A stretch of 29,842 bases of DNA from Candidatus Omnitrophota bacterium (GTDB taxonomy: Bacteria; Omnitrophota; Koll11; Gygaellales; Profunditerraquicolaceae), in the NCBI GenBank assembly GCA_028719045.1, contig JAQULD010000004.1, forward strand, positions 1 to 29,842, given 5' to 3'. Both the position numbers and the translations under genes were made by a program. Position 1 is the stretch's first letter; each line of letters opens with the position of its first letter. The notes beneath the pieces are model-generated. The model saw only the letters and a list, made by a program, of their open reading frames with translations. It searched no databases and was not told the origin of the DNA. Positions 1-9,712 of this stretch are shown here, piece after piece.

Positions 1-1
1 C

Positions 2-73
2 GACGCCCGCAAGGCCGCGTTCCCGGACAAGAAAGAGGAAAATAAGCCCGCTGCTCCACCGGATAAAAAGTAA
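2..73 (+). CDS. C-terminal tail of an unidentified upstream protein (partial)
   Basis: The reading frame is open from the left edge and ends at TAA 71-73. It encodes 23 residues of charged, Lys/Pro/Ala-rich tail (ending PPDKK). The frame was chosen because its stop lies 24 bases before a strong intrinsic terminator, as expected for the last gene of an operon. One alternative frame stops at 43-45 and the other runs through the terminator. The tail is low-complexity and carries no family signature, so no function can be assigned. It could be the end of another ATP synthase gene such as subunit a, but nothing visible supports that. Confidence 0.45.
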   Translation, partial: DARKAAFPDKKEENKPAAPPDKK

Positions 74-97
74 TTCACTCAAGCCCTGTACAAAACT

Positions 98-141
98 GGG
101 GAGGCTTCCGGAAAACCCGGAAACCTCCCCCGTTGTTTTTT
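98..141 (+). terminator. Intrinsic (rho-independent) terminator
   Basis: A 14-bp stem pairs 98-111 with 117-130. It has a single C/A mismatch at 105/123 and a 5-base loop (112-116). A T-rich run follows at 133-141. The stem is GC-rich, with seven bp of GGGGAGG against CCTCCCC and six or more bp of TTCCGG against CCGGAA. It separates the upstream gene from the ATP synthase operon. Confidence 0.9.
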
Positions 142-154
142 CTCGCCTTTTTTC

Positions 155-183
155 TTTTCAATAGAGAATATTAATGATATAAT
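155..183 (+). promoter_or_regulatory. Candidate sigma-70-type promoter of the ATP synthase operon
   Basis: A perfect -10 hexamer TATAAT lies at 178-183. A 4/6 match to the -35 consensus (TTTTCA) lies at 155-160, with the optimal 17-base spacer. It sits between the upstream terminator and the first ATP synthase start codon at 229, giving a 5' leader of roughly 40 bases. The region is AT-rich, so a chance -35 match is possible. Confidence 0.55.
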
Positions 184-228
184 AACTCAAAATGCTTTAT
201 TCATTTAGGGTTACGAATATTTAAGAAT

Positions 229-456
229 ATGCTGGATGTGATCGTGGTAAGCCCGGAAAAAGTTCTTTTTGAGGGCAAGGCGAGAAGTGTGATCTTGCCC
301 GGGGAACAGGGTGTTTTTGAGGTGCTTTCGTATCATAAGCCCATGCTTAGCCGCCTTATCGGCGGTAAGGTAATAATCGACGAGCAGAGATTTTCCGTGC
401 GCCGCGGGCTGGCCGGGGTAAACATGAACAAAGCAACCATTATAATAGAAGAATAA
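229..456 (+). CDS. atpC: F-type ATP synthase epsilon subunit (short form)
   Basis: The 75-residue protein matches the N-terminal beta-sandwich of F1 epsilon: the start MLDVIVVSPEKVLFEG, then the LPGEQGVFEVL stretch corresponding to the usual PGxxGxxxVLxxHxP motif, with HKPML after it. The family is usually 130-140 residues. The C-terminal helical hairpin that inhibits hydrolysis is entirely missing, as in some other bacterial lineages. In the complex, epsilon sits at the base of gamma and contacts the c-ring. It is the first gene of the operon, whereas atpC is usually last, after atpD. Its stop is one base before the c-subunit start, so the two are probably translationally coupled. No strong Shine-Dalgarno is seen before ATG 229. 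Confidence 0.85.
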   Translation: MLDVIVVSPEKVLFEGKARSVILPGEQGVFEVLSYHKPMLSRLIGGKVIIDEQRFSVRRGLAGVNMNKATIIIEE

Positions 457-457
457 T

Positions 458-667
458 ATGGACAGGAACCTGGCGCTTTTATTATATTTCGCGATTTGTG
501 TCCTGGGGCCTTGCTGGGTCTTTGCCGCTTGCGGCAAGTCAAGTATCGGCGCCCTGGGTAGGAATCCGTCGAGCGCGCCTAAAATATTCACAGCGATGAT
601 AATTATCCTGGCTTTCGCGGAAGCAACCGCGATCATCGCCATGCTCATCGCTTTTCAGAAATTTTAG
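458..667 (+). CDS. atpE: F-type ATP synthase subunit c (proteolipid), divergent
   Basis: A 69-residue two-helix hairpin. Helix 1 covers about residues 5-30, the polar loop contains R35-N36-P37 (the usual RQP/RNP loop), and helix 2 covers about 43-66. The ion-binding carboxylate is E55, in the context FAEATAI. In the complex this protein forms the rotating ring that carries H+ or Na+ through the membrane. The helix-1 glycine repeat (GxGxGxGxG) is largely lost. Aligned back from the loop, only G17-P18 remains, followed by C19, W20, V21 and F22. The position of the Gln used for Na+ coordination in Na+-type rings is Phe22, and the residue after E55 is Ala rather than Ser/Thr. This favours H+ over Na+ but does not prove it. 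Gene position between epsilon and b-delta supports the call. Confidence 0.85.
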   Translation: MDRNLALLLYFAICVLGPCWVFAACGKSSIGALGRNPSSAPKIFTAMIIILAFAEATAIIAMLIAFQKF

Positions 668-680
668 CAAGGGAGAGAAT

Positions 681-1412
681 ATGTTGCTGATTGTTTCGTT
701 CATAGTCATTATCATCATTACTTTTATCGTGCTGGTTTCTTTCGCAAGTAAAATGATGAACAAAGACCTGGGGACTGCTACGGCGCATTTAGACCAGCTT
801 TCAGCGGAATACGCCAAGAAGGAAGAACAGATCAGAAAACAGCTTGAGGATGTAAAGCGCCAGAGCCAGGAAATCCTGGCAAACGCAGAAAAAGACGCCG
901 CTTTGAACAAGCAGCGGGTCTTAAAAGAAGCGGAAACCGAGAAAGAAAAGGTTATAACGCAGGCGCAGTCCAAATGCGATGAAATGATCCAGCAGGCTGA
1001 CCGCGCCCGCCAGGCGCTCATGGATGATATGGACCACAAGATAGAAGAAAGAGCCATACAGCGGGCAAGCGAGCTTTTAAAAGAAGCCCTCCCGGAAGAT
1101 ATCCGCGTAACCATACACGGCAAATGGATCGACGACCTGGTAGGCGGAGGTTTTGACCAGTTGGAGAGGCTGCGTATTCCTGAAGGGATTAATGAAGCTG
1201 TATTGACTACGGCATATCCCTTGACCGAAGAAAAGCGCCAGGCCCTGGCCGGGAAAATAAAAGAGAAAATAGGGGTGCAGATAAATTTAAAAGAAGAAGT
1301 TGACGCCGATATTATTTCCGGCTGGGTCATTACTATAGGAAGCTTGATACTGGACGGAAGCCTCAGGTTTAAAATCCAGGAAGCGGCGATATCCAAACAG
1401 AAGGTGATTTAA
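681..1412 (+). CDS. atpFH: ATP synthase b-delta fusion (peripheral stalk)
   Basis: A 243-residue protein. Residues 1-22 form one membrane helix. Residues about 25-115 are a charged coiled coil (K/E/Q-rich, with AEKDAALNKQRVLKEAE), typical of subunit b. Residues about 150-243 match the C-terminal domain of delta: TAYPLTEEKRQAL, then ITIGSLILDGSLRFKI, equivalent to the usual RIGDxVIDGSVRxxL. The N-terminal six-helix bundle of delta (about 100 residues in E. coli) is not recognisable. In E. coli that bundle binds the alpha N-terminus. Mycobacteria also have a b-delta fusion, but a much longer one (over 400 residues) that retains full delta. A GGGAG Shine-Dalgarno lies just upstream of ATG 681. 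The function is to anchor F1 to the membrane stator. Confidence 0.85.
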   Translation: MLLIVSFIVIIIITFIVLVSFASKMMNKDLGTATAHLDQLSAEYAKKEEQIRKQLEDVKRQSQEILANAEKDAALNKQRVLKEAETEKEKVITQAQSKCDEMIQQADRARQALMDDMDHKIEERAIQRASELLKEALPEDIRVTIHGKWIDDLVGGGFDQLERLRIPEGINEAVLTTAYPLTEEKRQALAGKIKEKIGVQINLKEEVDADIISGWVITIGSLILDGSLRFKIQEAAISKQKVI

Positions 1413-1422
1413 TTAATTCCCT

Positions 1423-2889
1423 ATGGACACAAATACCTCTGTAGCGAAGTTCGATATCCACGAGGAAGGCACCATAATTACGGTGCGTGAATGCGTTGTC
1501 AAGGTAAAAGGCCTTCCTTCATGCATAAACGGCCAGATCGTGGAATTTGAGCAGGGCGGCAAGGGCATTGTCATGGGTTTTAATGAGAACGAAGTCCATG
1601 TCCTGGTCCTTAATGTCAAGGATTCCCTGCACATCGGAGGAAAAGTATTAAGCAAGGGGGAATTCCTGCGCCTTCCGGTGGGAGAGAATTTTATGGGCAG
1701 GATAGTAAGCGGCCTGTGCGAGCCGCTTGACAACGCCGGCCCCATTGAGGCGGCTGATTATTTTCCTGTCTTCGCGGAAGCCCCGGGCGTTATGGACCGC
1801 GCTCCTGTCAAGGAAACCCTTGAGACAGGCACGCTTTTGCTGGACGCCGTCATTCCTATTGCCAAGGGCCAGAGGCAGCTTCTCATCGGCGACCGCCTTA
1901 CCGGAAAATCCACCATTGCCACAGACGCTATCATCAACCAGCGGGAAAGAAATGTAATCTGCATATACTGTTGTATCGGCAAACCGAATTCCAGCCTGAT
2001 AAAAACCCTGAATCTTTTTAATGAAAAGAACGTAATGCCCTATACCATAGTGGTAAACGCTGTCGCTTCCGCTTCTATGGGGGAACAATATCTTGCCCCG
2101 TATACCGCTGCCATGCTGGGGGAATATTTTATGAAAAAAGGCCAGGATGTCCTGCTTATCCATGACGACCTGTCCAAGCACGCCTGGGTCTACCGGCAGA
2201 TATCGCTTCTTATGGAACGCGCTCCCGGCAGGGAAGCTTACCCCGGGGACATATTTTACGTCCATTCGCAGTTAATGGAGCGCGCCGGATACTTGAAAGA
2301 AGAACTGGGCGGGGGGTCGATGACCTTTTTGCCTATTGTGGAAATCCTGCAGGGGGATGTTACCGGATATATCTCAAGTAACCTTATTTCCATGACCGAC
2401 GGCCAGATATATTTCAGCACCGCGCTGTTCAATAAAGGCATTAAACCGGCGATTGACTTCGGACTTTCAGTTTCGCGTATCGGGAACAAAGCCCAGTGGC
2501 CGGCAATGAAAGCTTTAAGCAGCAGGTTAAGGCTGGAATATATCCAGTACCAGGAACTTTTGCAGATGACCCAGCTGCGCACCACCGGCCTTTCCAAAGA
2601 AGCGGAAGAGAAAATGAAACGCGGCCAGTCCATAACCCAGCTTTTGATACAGCCAAAGAACAGCCCTATACCTTTGGAGGCCCAGATATTGTATCTTTTT
2701 GCCTTAAGCACGGGCGTGCTTGATACTTTGTCCGCCGCGGATATGCAGAAATTCAAACGTGACTTTCTTGATCTCGTATTAAGGGAATTCCCCAACCTTT
2801 TCCCGGAAATACGCAGCAGCCAGGTTTTAAACGATCTAAGCATAGAAATGCTTTACGAAGCGATGAATCATTATTTCGCGGCTGTTTAG
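1423..2889 (+). CDS. atpA: F-type ATP synthase alpha subunit
   Basis: A 488-residue non-catalytic nucleotide-binding subunit of F1. The beta-barrel starts at about residue 15 (EGTIITV). The P-loop is GDRLTGKS at 156-163, PGREAYPGDIFY follows in the conserved place, and the arginine finger is R352 in GLSVSRIG. All key positions are intact. E. coli alpha has about 13 more residues before the equivalent EGTIVSV, and those residues form the helix that docks onto delta. The extension cannot be recovered by choosing an earlier start, because an in-frame TAA lies at 1414-1416. Gene order (b-delta, alpha, gamma, beta) is conserved from here on. Many positions diverge from the consensus (for example CIYCCIGKPNSS), indicating a distant ATP synthase lineage. 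Confidence 0.95.
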   Translation: MDTNTSVAKFDIHEEGTIITVRECVVKVKGLPSCINGQIVEFEQGGKGIVMGFNENEVHVLVLNVKDSLHIGGKVLSKGEFLRLPVGENFMGRIVSGLCEPLDNAGPIEAADYFPVFAEAPGVMDRAPVKETLETGTLLLDAVIPIAKGQRQLLIGDRLTGKSTIATDAIINQRERNVICIYCCIGKPNSSLIKTLNLFNEKNVMPYTIVVNAVASASMGEQYLAPYTAAMLGEYFMKKGQDVLLIHDDLSKHAWVYRQISLLMERAPGREAYPGDIFYVHSQLMERAGYLKEELGGGSMTFLPIVEILQGDVTGYISSNLISMTDGQIYFSTALFNKGIKPAIDFGLSVSRIGNKAQWPAMKALSSRLRLEYIQYQELLQMTQLRTTGLSKEAEEKMKRGQSITQLLIQPKNSPIPLEAQILYLFALSTGVLDTLSAADMQKFKRDFLDLVLREFPNLFPEIRSSQVLNDLSIEMLYEAMNHYFAAV

Positions 2890-2905
2890 TTAAAATTAGA
2901 AAAAT

Positions 2906-5154
<2,249 letters not shown>

Positions 5155-5167
5155 TCCGGAGGGTACT

Positions 5168-5665
5168 ATGGACAAAGGACATAAACGTATAGGAGAGATA
5201 TTACTGGAAAAAGGCTGGATCACGGAAGGGCAGCTTCATGACGCGCTTACCGAACAGAAGTTAAGCGATAAATTCCTGGGGGCGATACTCGTAGGCCGCG
5301 GCTGGATCACGGACGAGAATTTATTAGAGGCTTTGTCGGTGCAGTTCGCTATTCCGGTCATAAGCTTTAAAGGCCAGTATATCGACATGGAATTGGCGAG
5401 GAAGTTTTCTTCTTCCCTTATCGTGGACCACAAATGTTTTCCCGTTTCAGCTACCGAGGATACTGTGACGGTCGCGATCGTTAACCCCTTAAACGCGGTC
5501 GCTATAAGCAAAATAGAAGAAGAGGCCCGCCCTAAACGCACGCGCCTGGTCCTGGTTTCCGAACAGGAATTAAAAGAGGTCGTGCAGAGCTATAAGAAAT
5601 ATATAAGCGAAAGCATTCAGCGCCTGCTCAGGAAAGATAAGCCGCCGACGCAGGGGACAGTATAG
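5168..5665 (+). CDS. Stand-alone MshEN (GspE/PilB N-terminal) domain protein, probable c-di-GMP receptor
   Basis: A 165-residue protein consisting essentially of one MshEN / T2SSE N-terminal domain, with no ATPase domain. Two tandem motifs match the c-di-GMP-binding pattern known from MshE: RIGEILLEKGWITEGQLHDAL at about 7-27 with Q after it, then FLGAILVGRGWITDENLLEAL. The start at ATG 5168 is set by the Shine-Dalgarno GGAGGG at 5158-5163. A longer frame exists inside atpD, but those codons belong to atpD. The gene lies 13 bases after atpD and 25 bases before a pilin gene. I infer that it senses cyclic-di-GMP or docks to the pilus/secretion machine, perhaps supplementing the GspE encoded downstream, whose own MshEN motif is degraded. 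Confidence 0.8.
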   Translation: MDKGHKRIGEILLEKGWITEGQLHDALTEQKLSDKFLGAILVGRGWITDENLLEALSVQFAIPVISFKGQYIDMELARKFSSSLIVDHKCFPVSATEDTVTVAIVNPLNAVAISKIEEEARPKRTRLVLVSEQELKEVVQSYKKYISESIQRLLRKDKPPTQGTV

Positions 5666-5690
5666 TTGAGTTTAAATACAGGGAGATTCC

Positions 5691-6296
5691 ATGAAAGTAA
5701 GTTTAGTGCGAAGAAAAGGATTTACTCTTATTGAGCTTATCGTTGCGATCGCCATAATCGCTATACTTGCCGCGATCATCGCTCCCAATGCTTTTAAAGC
5801 CGTGGAAAAAGCCAAGATAAGCAGCGCTGTTTCCGACATAAGAGCGATCAGGACCGCCGCGATGTCTTTTTATTCCGACACAGGGACTTTGCCTTGCACT
5901 AAAGCCGGAGGCTGGGGGCTGGACCCCGGATTTGTCAGGCCGGTTACCGCGGCCAATTGCTGGGCTACTGAAGGCGGATGCGCTGCCGGCTGCACTGATC
6001 TTGGAAACTGGGACGGACCGTATCTGGAAAAATGGCCTCCTTCCGGGCCCTGGCATGTAGGCGGCGGAGGCATGTATAACTGGAACCGTTGGGCTAATTA
6101 CAGCCCTCCCGGGACAGGCACCAATTGCTCTATGGCCGGAATAGTGACTTTGGAGGATTATGGCGCGATCCCGGTGTCTTCGGTGCAAAAAGTGGATTCA
6201 ATCCTGGATGACGGCAATTTGAGTAATGGGTACGTCTTTGTTGCAGGCAGCGTCAATAATCCTGATTATTTACAGTTTGTGGTGACTTGCCAGTGA
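5691..6296 (+). CDS. Type IV pilin-like / major pseudopilin-like protein, Trp- and Cys-rich
   Basis: A 201-residue protein with a class III signal peptide: positive leader MKVSLVRRKG, cleavage after G10, then mature F1 and E5 (FTLIE) leading a hydrophobic helix (IVAIAIIAILAAIIA). It is exported and assembled into a pilus or pseudopilus after prepilin peptidase processing. The C-terminal globular part is unusual: about eight tryptophans and six cysteines, glycine/proline-rich between residues 75 and 155, with YLEKWPPSGPW and GGGGMYNWNRW segments. A DGPYLEKWP stretch resembles the GspG GPYLEKxPxDPWG region. SD GGGAG precedes ATG 5691. It may be a filament subunit separate from the GspG encoded at 19544. 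It ends with TGA, one of several genes here using that stop. Confidence 0.85.
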   Translation: MKVSLVRRKGFTLIELIVAIAIIAILAAIIAPNAFKAVEKAKISSAVSDIRAIRTAAMSFYSDTGTLPCTKAGGWGLDPGFVRPVTAANCWATEGGCAAGCTDLGNWDGPYLEKWPPSGPWHVGGGGMYNWNRWANYSPPGTGTNCSMAGIVTLEDYGAIPVSSVQKVDSILDDGNLSNGYVFVAGSVNNPDYLQFVVTCQ

Positions 6297-6339
6297 GCGC
6301 CGTAATAAAGCGCGCGGATGATAATCAAATAAATGAAAT

Positions 6340-8487
6340 ATGACAAAAATAGAATCTCTTCTTAGCGAAGCGTTGATCGCCAGAGGGTTTTTAAGCAAAG
6401 AATCACTGGATTCCTGCGTCAGGGAAGCGGAGGACACCCAGCAGCCGCTGCCCGGAGTTTTAATAAAACGCGGCTTGATCGCAGAACGTGATATCCTGAG
6501 TATCCTTGCTGATAAATTAAAACTTAAGTTTGTAAGCTTAAAAGGCAGGACTATAGATAAATCGATTATTGAGAAGGTCCCTGTAAAGTTCGCCACTTAT
6601 TACGGTTTTATACCTTTGGAAATAAAGGACAGGGTGATGTCGATAGCGGTTGCGCTGCCGCTGGACATAAAAAAACAGGATGAGATAAGGACTCATCTTG
6701 GATTCGATATTGAAATGGCGCTTTCGCCTTCTCAGGAGATACTGGATGCCTTGAAACAATATTACGGCCTGGCCGCGGAAACACTCGAGAAGATAGTGTC
6801 GCAGGTCTCAAAGCAGGACAAGTTCTCTCAGGCCAATACCCAGGAAAAAGTGGAGGACATTGAGAAGCTCGCCGGCGACGCCTCCATAATAAAACTGGTG
6901 AACCAGATAATCCTCGAAGGTTTCAGGAAAAGGGCGACCGATATCCATATCGAGCCCTACCGGGAAGGGGTATATCTGCGCTATCGTATCGACGGCCTGC
7001 TTTACGACGCCAATGTCGGCACCGATATACAGAATTTCCTGAATGCCATCATCTCGCGCATCAAGATCATGTCTAATCTTAATATAGTGGAGCGCCGCCT
7101 CCCTCAGGATGGAAGGGCAGTGGTAAAGGTCCAGGAACAGGTGTTGGATTTAAGGATCTCTACCATCCCCACTCCTTTCGGGGAGAGCGTTGTGATAAGG
7201 ATCCTGCCTACTCAGATGCTTTTTAGCCTCGAAAGGCTCGGCCTTGCCAAAAGAGACCTTTTGATCTTTGAGAAAATGATTAAAAAGCCGCACGGGATAA
7301 TTTTTGTTACCGGCCCTACCGGCAGCGGAAAAACCACCACATTGTACGCCTGTTTAAGCAGGATAAACACAAGAGAAAGAAAGATCATTACCATAGAAGA
7401 CCCCATTGAATACGAAATGAGCGGTATCACCCAGATACAGGTTATGCCTGAGATAGGGCTGGATTTCGCGCGGGGCCTGCGCAGCATACTAAGGCATGAC
7501 CCGGACGTAATAATGGTCGGAGAGGTGCGCGACCTGGAAACCGCCGAGATCGCCATACGCGTCGCCCTTACCGGGCATCTGGTTTTTTCCACTTTGCATA
7601 CTAACGACGCGGCAAGCGGCATCACCAGGCTTGTTGATATAGGCCTTGAACCGTATTTGGTGGCTTCCAGTATCGAGGCATTTATCGCCCAGCGTTTGAT
7701 ACGGGTGATATGCCCTGAATGTAAATTCGAGCAGGAAGCAGTCCCCGGGGAATTAAAGGAAATGATCGCGAAAGACCTGGAATTAAAATCGAGCGATGAA
7801 GTCAGGGTTTTTAAAGGCAGGGGATGCTCCAACTGTAATTATACCGGTTTTCTCGGAAGGACCGCGATATACGAAATAATAATGATAGACGACGCTATAA
7901 AGGACCTGATCCTTAAGAAGGCGCCTGCCGGGCAGATAAAGAAATTCGCCGTTTCCAGAGGCATGAGGACCTTGCGCCAGGATGGCTGGCAGAAAGTAAT
8001 TTTGGGCGTTACCACTCCGGAAGAAGTCGTGAAAGTGACTTCCGCCGAGGAAGGTAATGAGCCTGAAAAAGAAGAAGAGATGCTTCAGACCTATCCGGAA
8101 GAACTGGCGGAAAAACCCGCCGATGCGGAAAAAAGAGTTTACGACCGTTTAAGCAGCCGGGTGAACCTGCGTTACAAAATATATAAATCCCAGGAAGAAT
8201 TGATAAAACGCGGTTACACCGTGGAACAACTTAGTATCTCTTCCAATATTTCCGCGGGCGGGATCCTTTTTTCCAGTGTCGGCATCGTTCCTTTCGGGGC
8301 CTACCTTGAAATGATCATTGAGCTTCCGGACCAGCTTGCGCCTATAGAGTGTTTAGCCAAAGTGGTCAGGGTGGAGGATTCGGGGAAAGAAAATATTTTT
8401 AATATAGCCGTTTGTTTCCTGGATATAACCGGGGCGCAAAGGGCAAGGCTTGAGAAGTATATAATTAAAGAACAAATCTTGGAGTAA
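6340..8487 (+). CDS. gspE: GspE/PilB-type assembly ATPase with C-terminal PilZ domain
   Basis: A 715-residue protein. Residues about 1-140 are an MshEN domain, but the first c-di-GMP motif is degraded (KIESLLSEALIARGFL lacks RLG). Residues about 165-560 are the secretion ATPase: Walker A GPTGSGKT at 325-332, Asp/Walker B region DPDVIMVGEVRD, His box STLHTNDA, and the zinc four-Cys motif C458-x2-C461 and C496-x2-C499. Residues about 598-710 are a PilZ domain, with an RxxxR-like YDRLSSR and the NISAGG motif equivalent to DxSxxG. It hydrolyses ATP at the inner membrane to drive pseudopilus or pilus assembly, partnered by GspF, which follows 6 bases later. The PilZ fusion suggests direct c-di-GMP regulation. 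No clear Shine-Dalgarno is seen before ATG 6340. Confidence 0.95.
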   Translation: MTKIESLLSEALIARGFLSKESLDSCVREAEDTQQPLPGVLIKRGLIAERDILSILADKLKLKFVSLKGRTIDKSIIEKVPVKFATYYGFIPLEIKDRVMSIAVALPLDIKKQDEIRTHLGFDIEMALSPSQEILDALKQYYGLAAETLEKIVSQVSKQDKFSQANTQEKVEDIEKLAGDASIIKLVNQIILEGFRKRATDIHIEPYREGVYLRYRIDGLLYDANVGTDIQNFLNAIISRIKIMSNLNIVERRLPQDGRAVVKVQEQVLDLRISTIPTPFGESVVIRILPTQMLFSLERLGLAKRDLLIFEKMIKKPHGIIFVTGPTGSGKTTTLYACLSRINTRERKIITIEDPIEYEMSGITQIQVMPEIGLDFARGLRSILRHDPDVIMVGEVRDLETAEIAIRVALTGHLVFSTLHTNDAASGITRLVDIGLEPYLVASSIEAFIAQRLIRVICPECKFEQEAVPGELKEMIAKDLELKSSDEVRVFKGRGCSNCNYTGFLGRTAIYEIIMIDDAIKDLILKKAPAGQIKKFAVSRGMRTLRQDGWQKVILGVTTPEEVVKVTSAEEGNEPEKEEEMLQTYPEELAEKPADAEKRVYDRLSSRVNLRYKIYKSQEELIKRGYTVEQLSISSNISAGGILFSSVGIVPFGAYLEMIIELPDQLAPIECLAKVVRVEDSGKENIFNIAVCFLDITGAQRARLEKYIIKEQILE

Positions 8488-8493
8488 CTAAAA

Positions 8494-9711
8494 TTGGCGA
8501 TTTATAAATACCGCGCGAAAAAAGACCCGGAAAATATTGTTGAAGGCAAGATCGAAGCATTTTCCGAAAAAGAAGCCATTGAAAAGATAAGCTCAATGGG
8601 GTATCTGCCTGTCCATTTGGAGAAAGCCGGGGAAACTTCTTATACGCAAACCGGCTCTTCCGGGAAATCCTCCCTAAGAGTAAGATCGAGAGAAATAACG
8701 GTCGCGAGCCGCCAGTTATCCAGTTTATTAAAATCCGGCGTGCCTATCCTGAACGCGCTAAACATAATCGGGGAACAGTCGGAAGACCCGAACTTGAAGG
8801 GCGTCCTTGGCAGTATCCATGACGCGGTTAAAGAAGGCTCCTCTTTTTCACAAGCCCTGGAAGAATACCCTGCCATATTTTCCCCCCTTTATATAGCTCT
8901 TATCCGCACCGGAGAAAACAGCGGGGCCCTGGCGGACGCGCTTTTAAGGATCTCTGATTACCGCGTTAAACAGGAAGAAATGTTTTCCCGTTTTCGCATG
9001 GCCCTGGCTTATCCTGTGCTTATGGCGATAGTCGGGTGCGGTACGGTCGTATTCATGCTCGCTTTCGTCATGCCGCGCCTTATGCGCATGTACGTCAATA
9101 TGGAACAAAAGCTGCCTCTACCGACGCAAATATTAATAAGTATAACCGAAGGCCTCCAAAAATGGTGGTTCTGGATACTGCTGTTTGTGATATTGGCGTC
9201 CCTGGTGTTCATCAGGCAGGCCAAGACCAAGGCAGGCAAGCTGTCGCTTAGTTTGATAAAACTGCATATCCCGGTGTTCGGGGAATTCATACTTAAGGCG
9301 GAATTGGCAAGGTTTAGCAGGACACTGGAACTTCTTATTAAAAGCGGTATCCCTATACTTAACGCCATCGACATAAGTATCCCTGTCCTGGATAATGAGA
9401 TCGTAAGGATCCAGCTGAAAAAAAGCTATAAAGAACTGGAACAGGGAGGTTCCCTGGGCAGAAGCCTGAAAAGTTCGAAATTATTCCCGCTTTTTATGAG
9501 TAATCTTATTATAGTGGGGGAAGAATCCGGAAAGCTTGACGATGCCCTGAAGGAGGTCGCTAATTCCTATGAGAAGGACACGGATGAGGCGATAAGAGTC
9601 ATGGGCAGCCTTCTTGAGCCTGTAATGATATTGGTGATGGGCCTGATCGTGGGTTTTATAGTGATTGCCATGCTTTTACCTATATTCGGGATCAACATGA
9701 TGGTAAAATAA
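8494..9711 (+). CDS. gspF: GspF/PilC-type inner-membrane platform protein
   Basis: A 405-residue polytopic protein with two T2SSF domains. The N-terminus MAIYKYRAKK matches the family opening (YxYxAxd). The first T2SSF copy covers about residues 70-195 (FSRQLSSLLKSGVPIL-type motif, TGENSGALADAL), with a membrane helix at about 168-192. A second helix lies at about 220-240. The second T2SSF copy (ARFSRTLELLIKSGIPIL, VGEESGKLDDAL) is followed by a C-terminal membrane helix. It anchors the assembly ATPase GspE. The start is TTG 8494, with a GGAG 10-13 bases upstream. The next gene begins one base after its stop. Confidence 0.95.
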   Translation: MAIYKYRAKKDPENIVEGKIEAFSEKEAIEKISSMGYLPVHLEKAGETSYTQTGSSGKSSLRVRSREITVASRQLSSLLKSGVPILNALNIIGEQSEDPNLKGVLGSIHDAVKEGSSFSQALEEYPAIFSPLYIALIRTGENSGALADALLRISDYRVKQEEMFSRFRMALAYPVLMAIVGCGTVVFMLAFVMPRLMRMYVNMEQKLPLPTQILISITEGLQKWWFWILLFVILASLVFIRQAKTKAGKLSLSLIKLHIPVFGEFILKAELARFSRTLELLIKSGIPILNAIDISIPVLDNEIVRIQLKKSYKELEQGGSLGRSLKSSKLFPLFMSNLIIVGEESGKLDDALKEVANSYEKDTDEAIRVMGSLLEPVMILVMGLIVGFIVIAMLLPIFGINMMVK

Positions 9712-9712
9712 C

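Noticed and set aside
458..667. Na+-type ion specificity of subunit c
   Set aside because: The FAEATAI context at E55 looked superficially like Na+ rings. However, the helix-1 Gln position is Phe and the residue after Glu is Ala, so the Na+ ligand set is not present.
539..1396. A 285-codon minus-strand open frame opposite the b-delta gene
   Set aside because: Ser-rich and featureless. The plus strand encodes a recognisable b-delta fusion with a ribosome-binding site.
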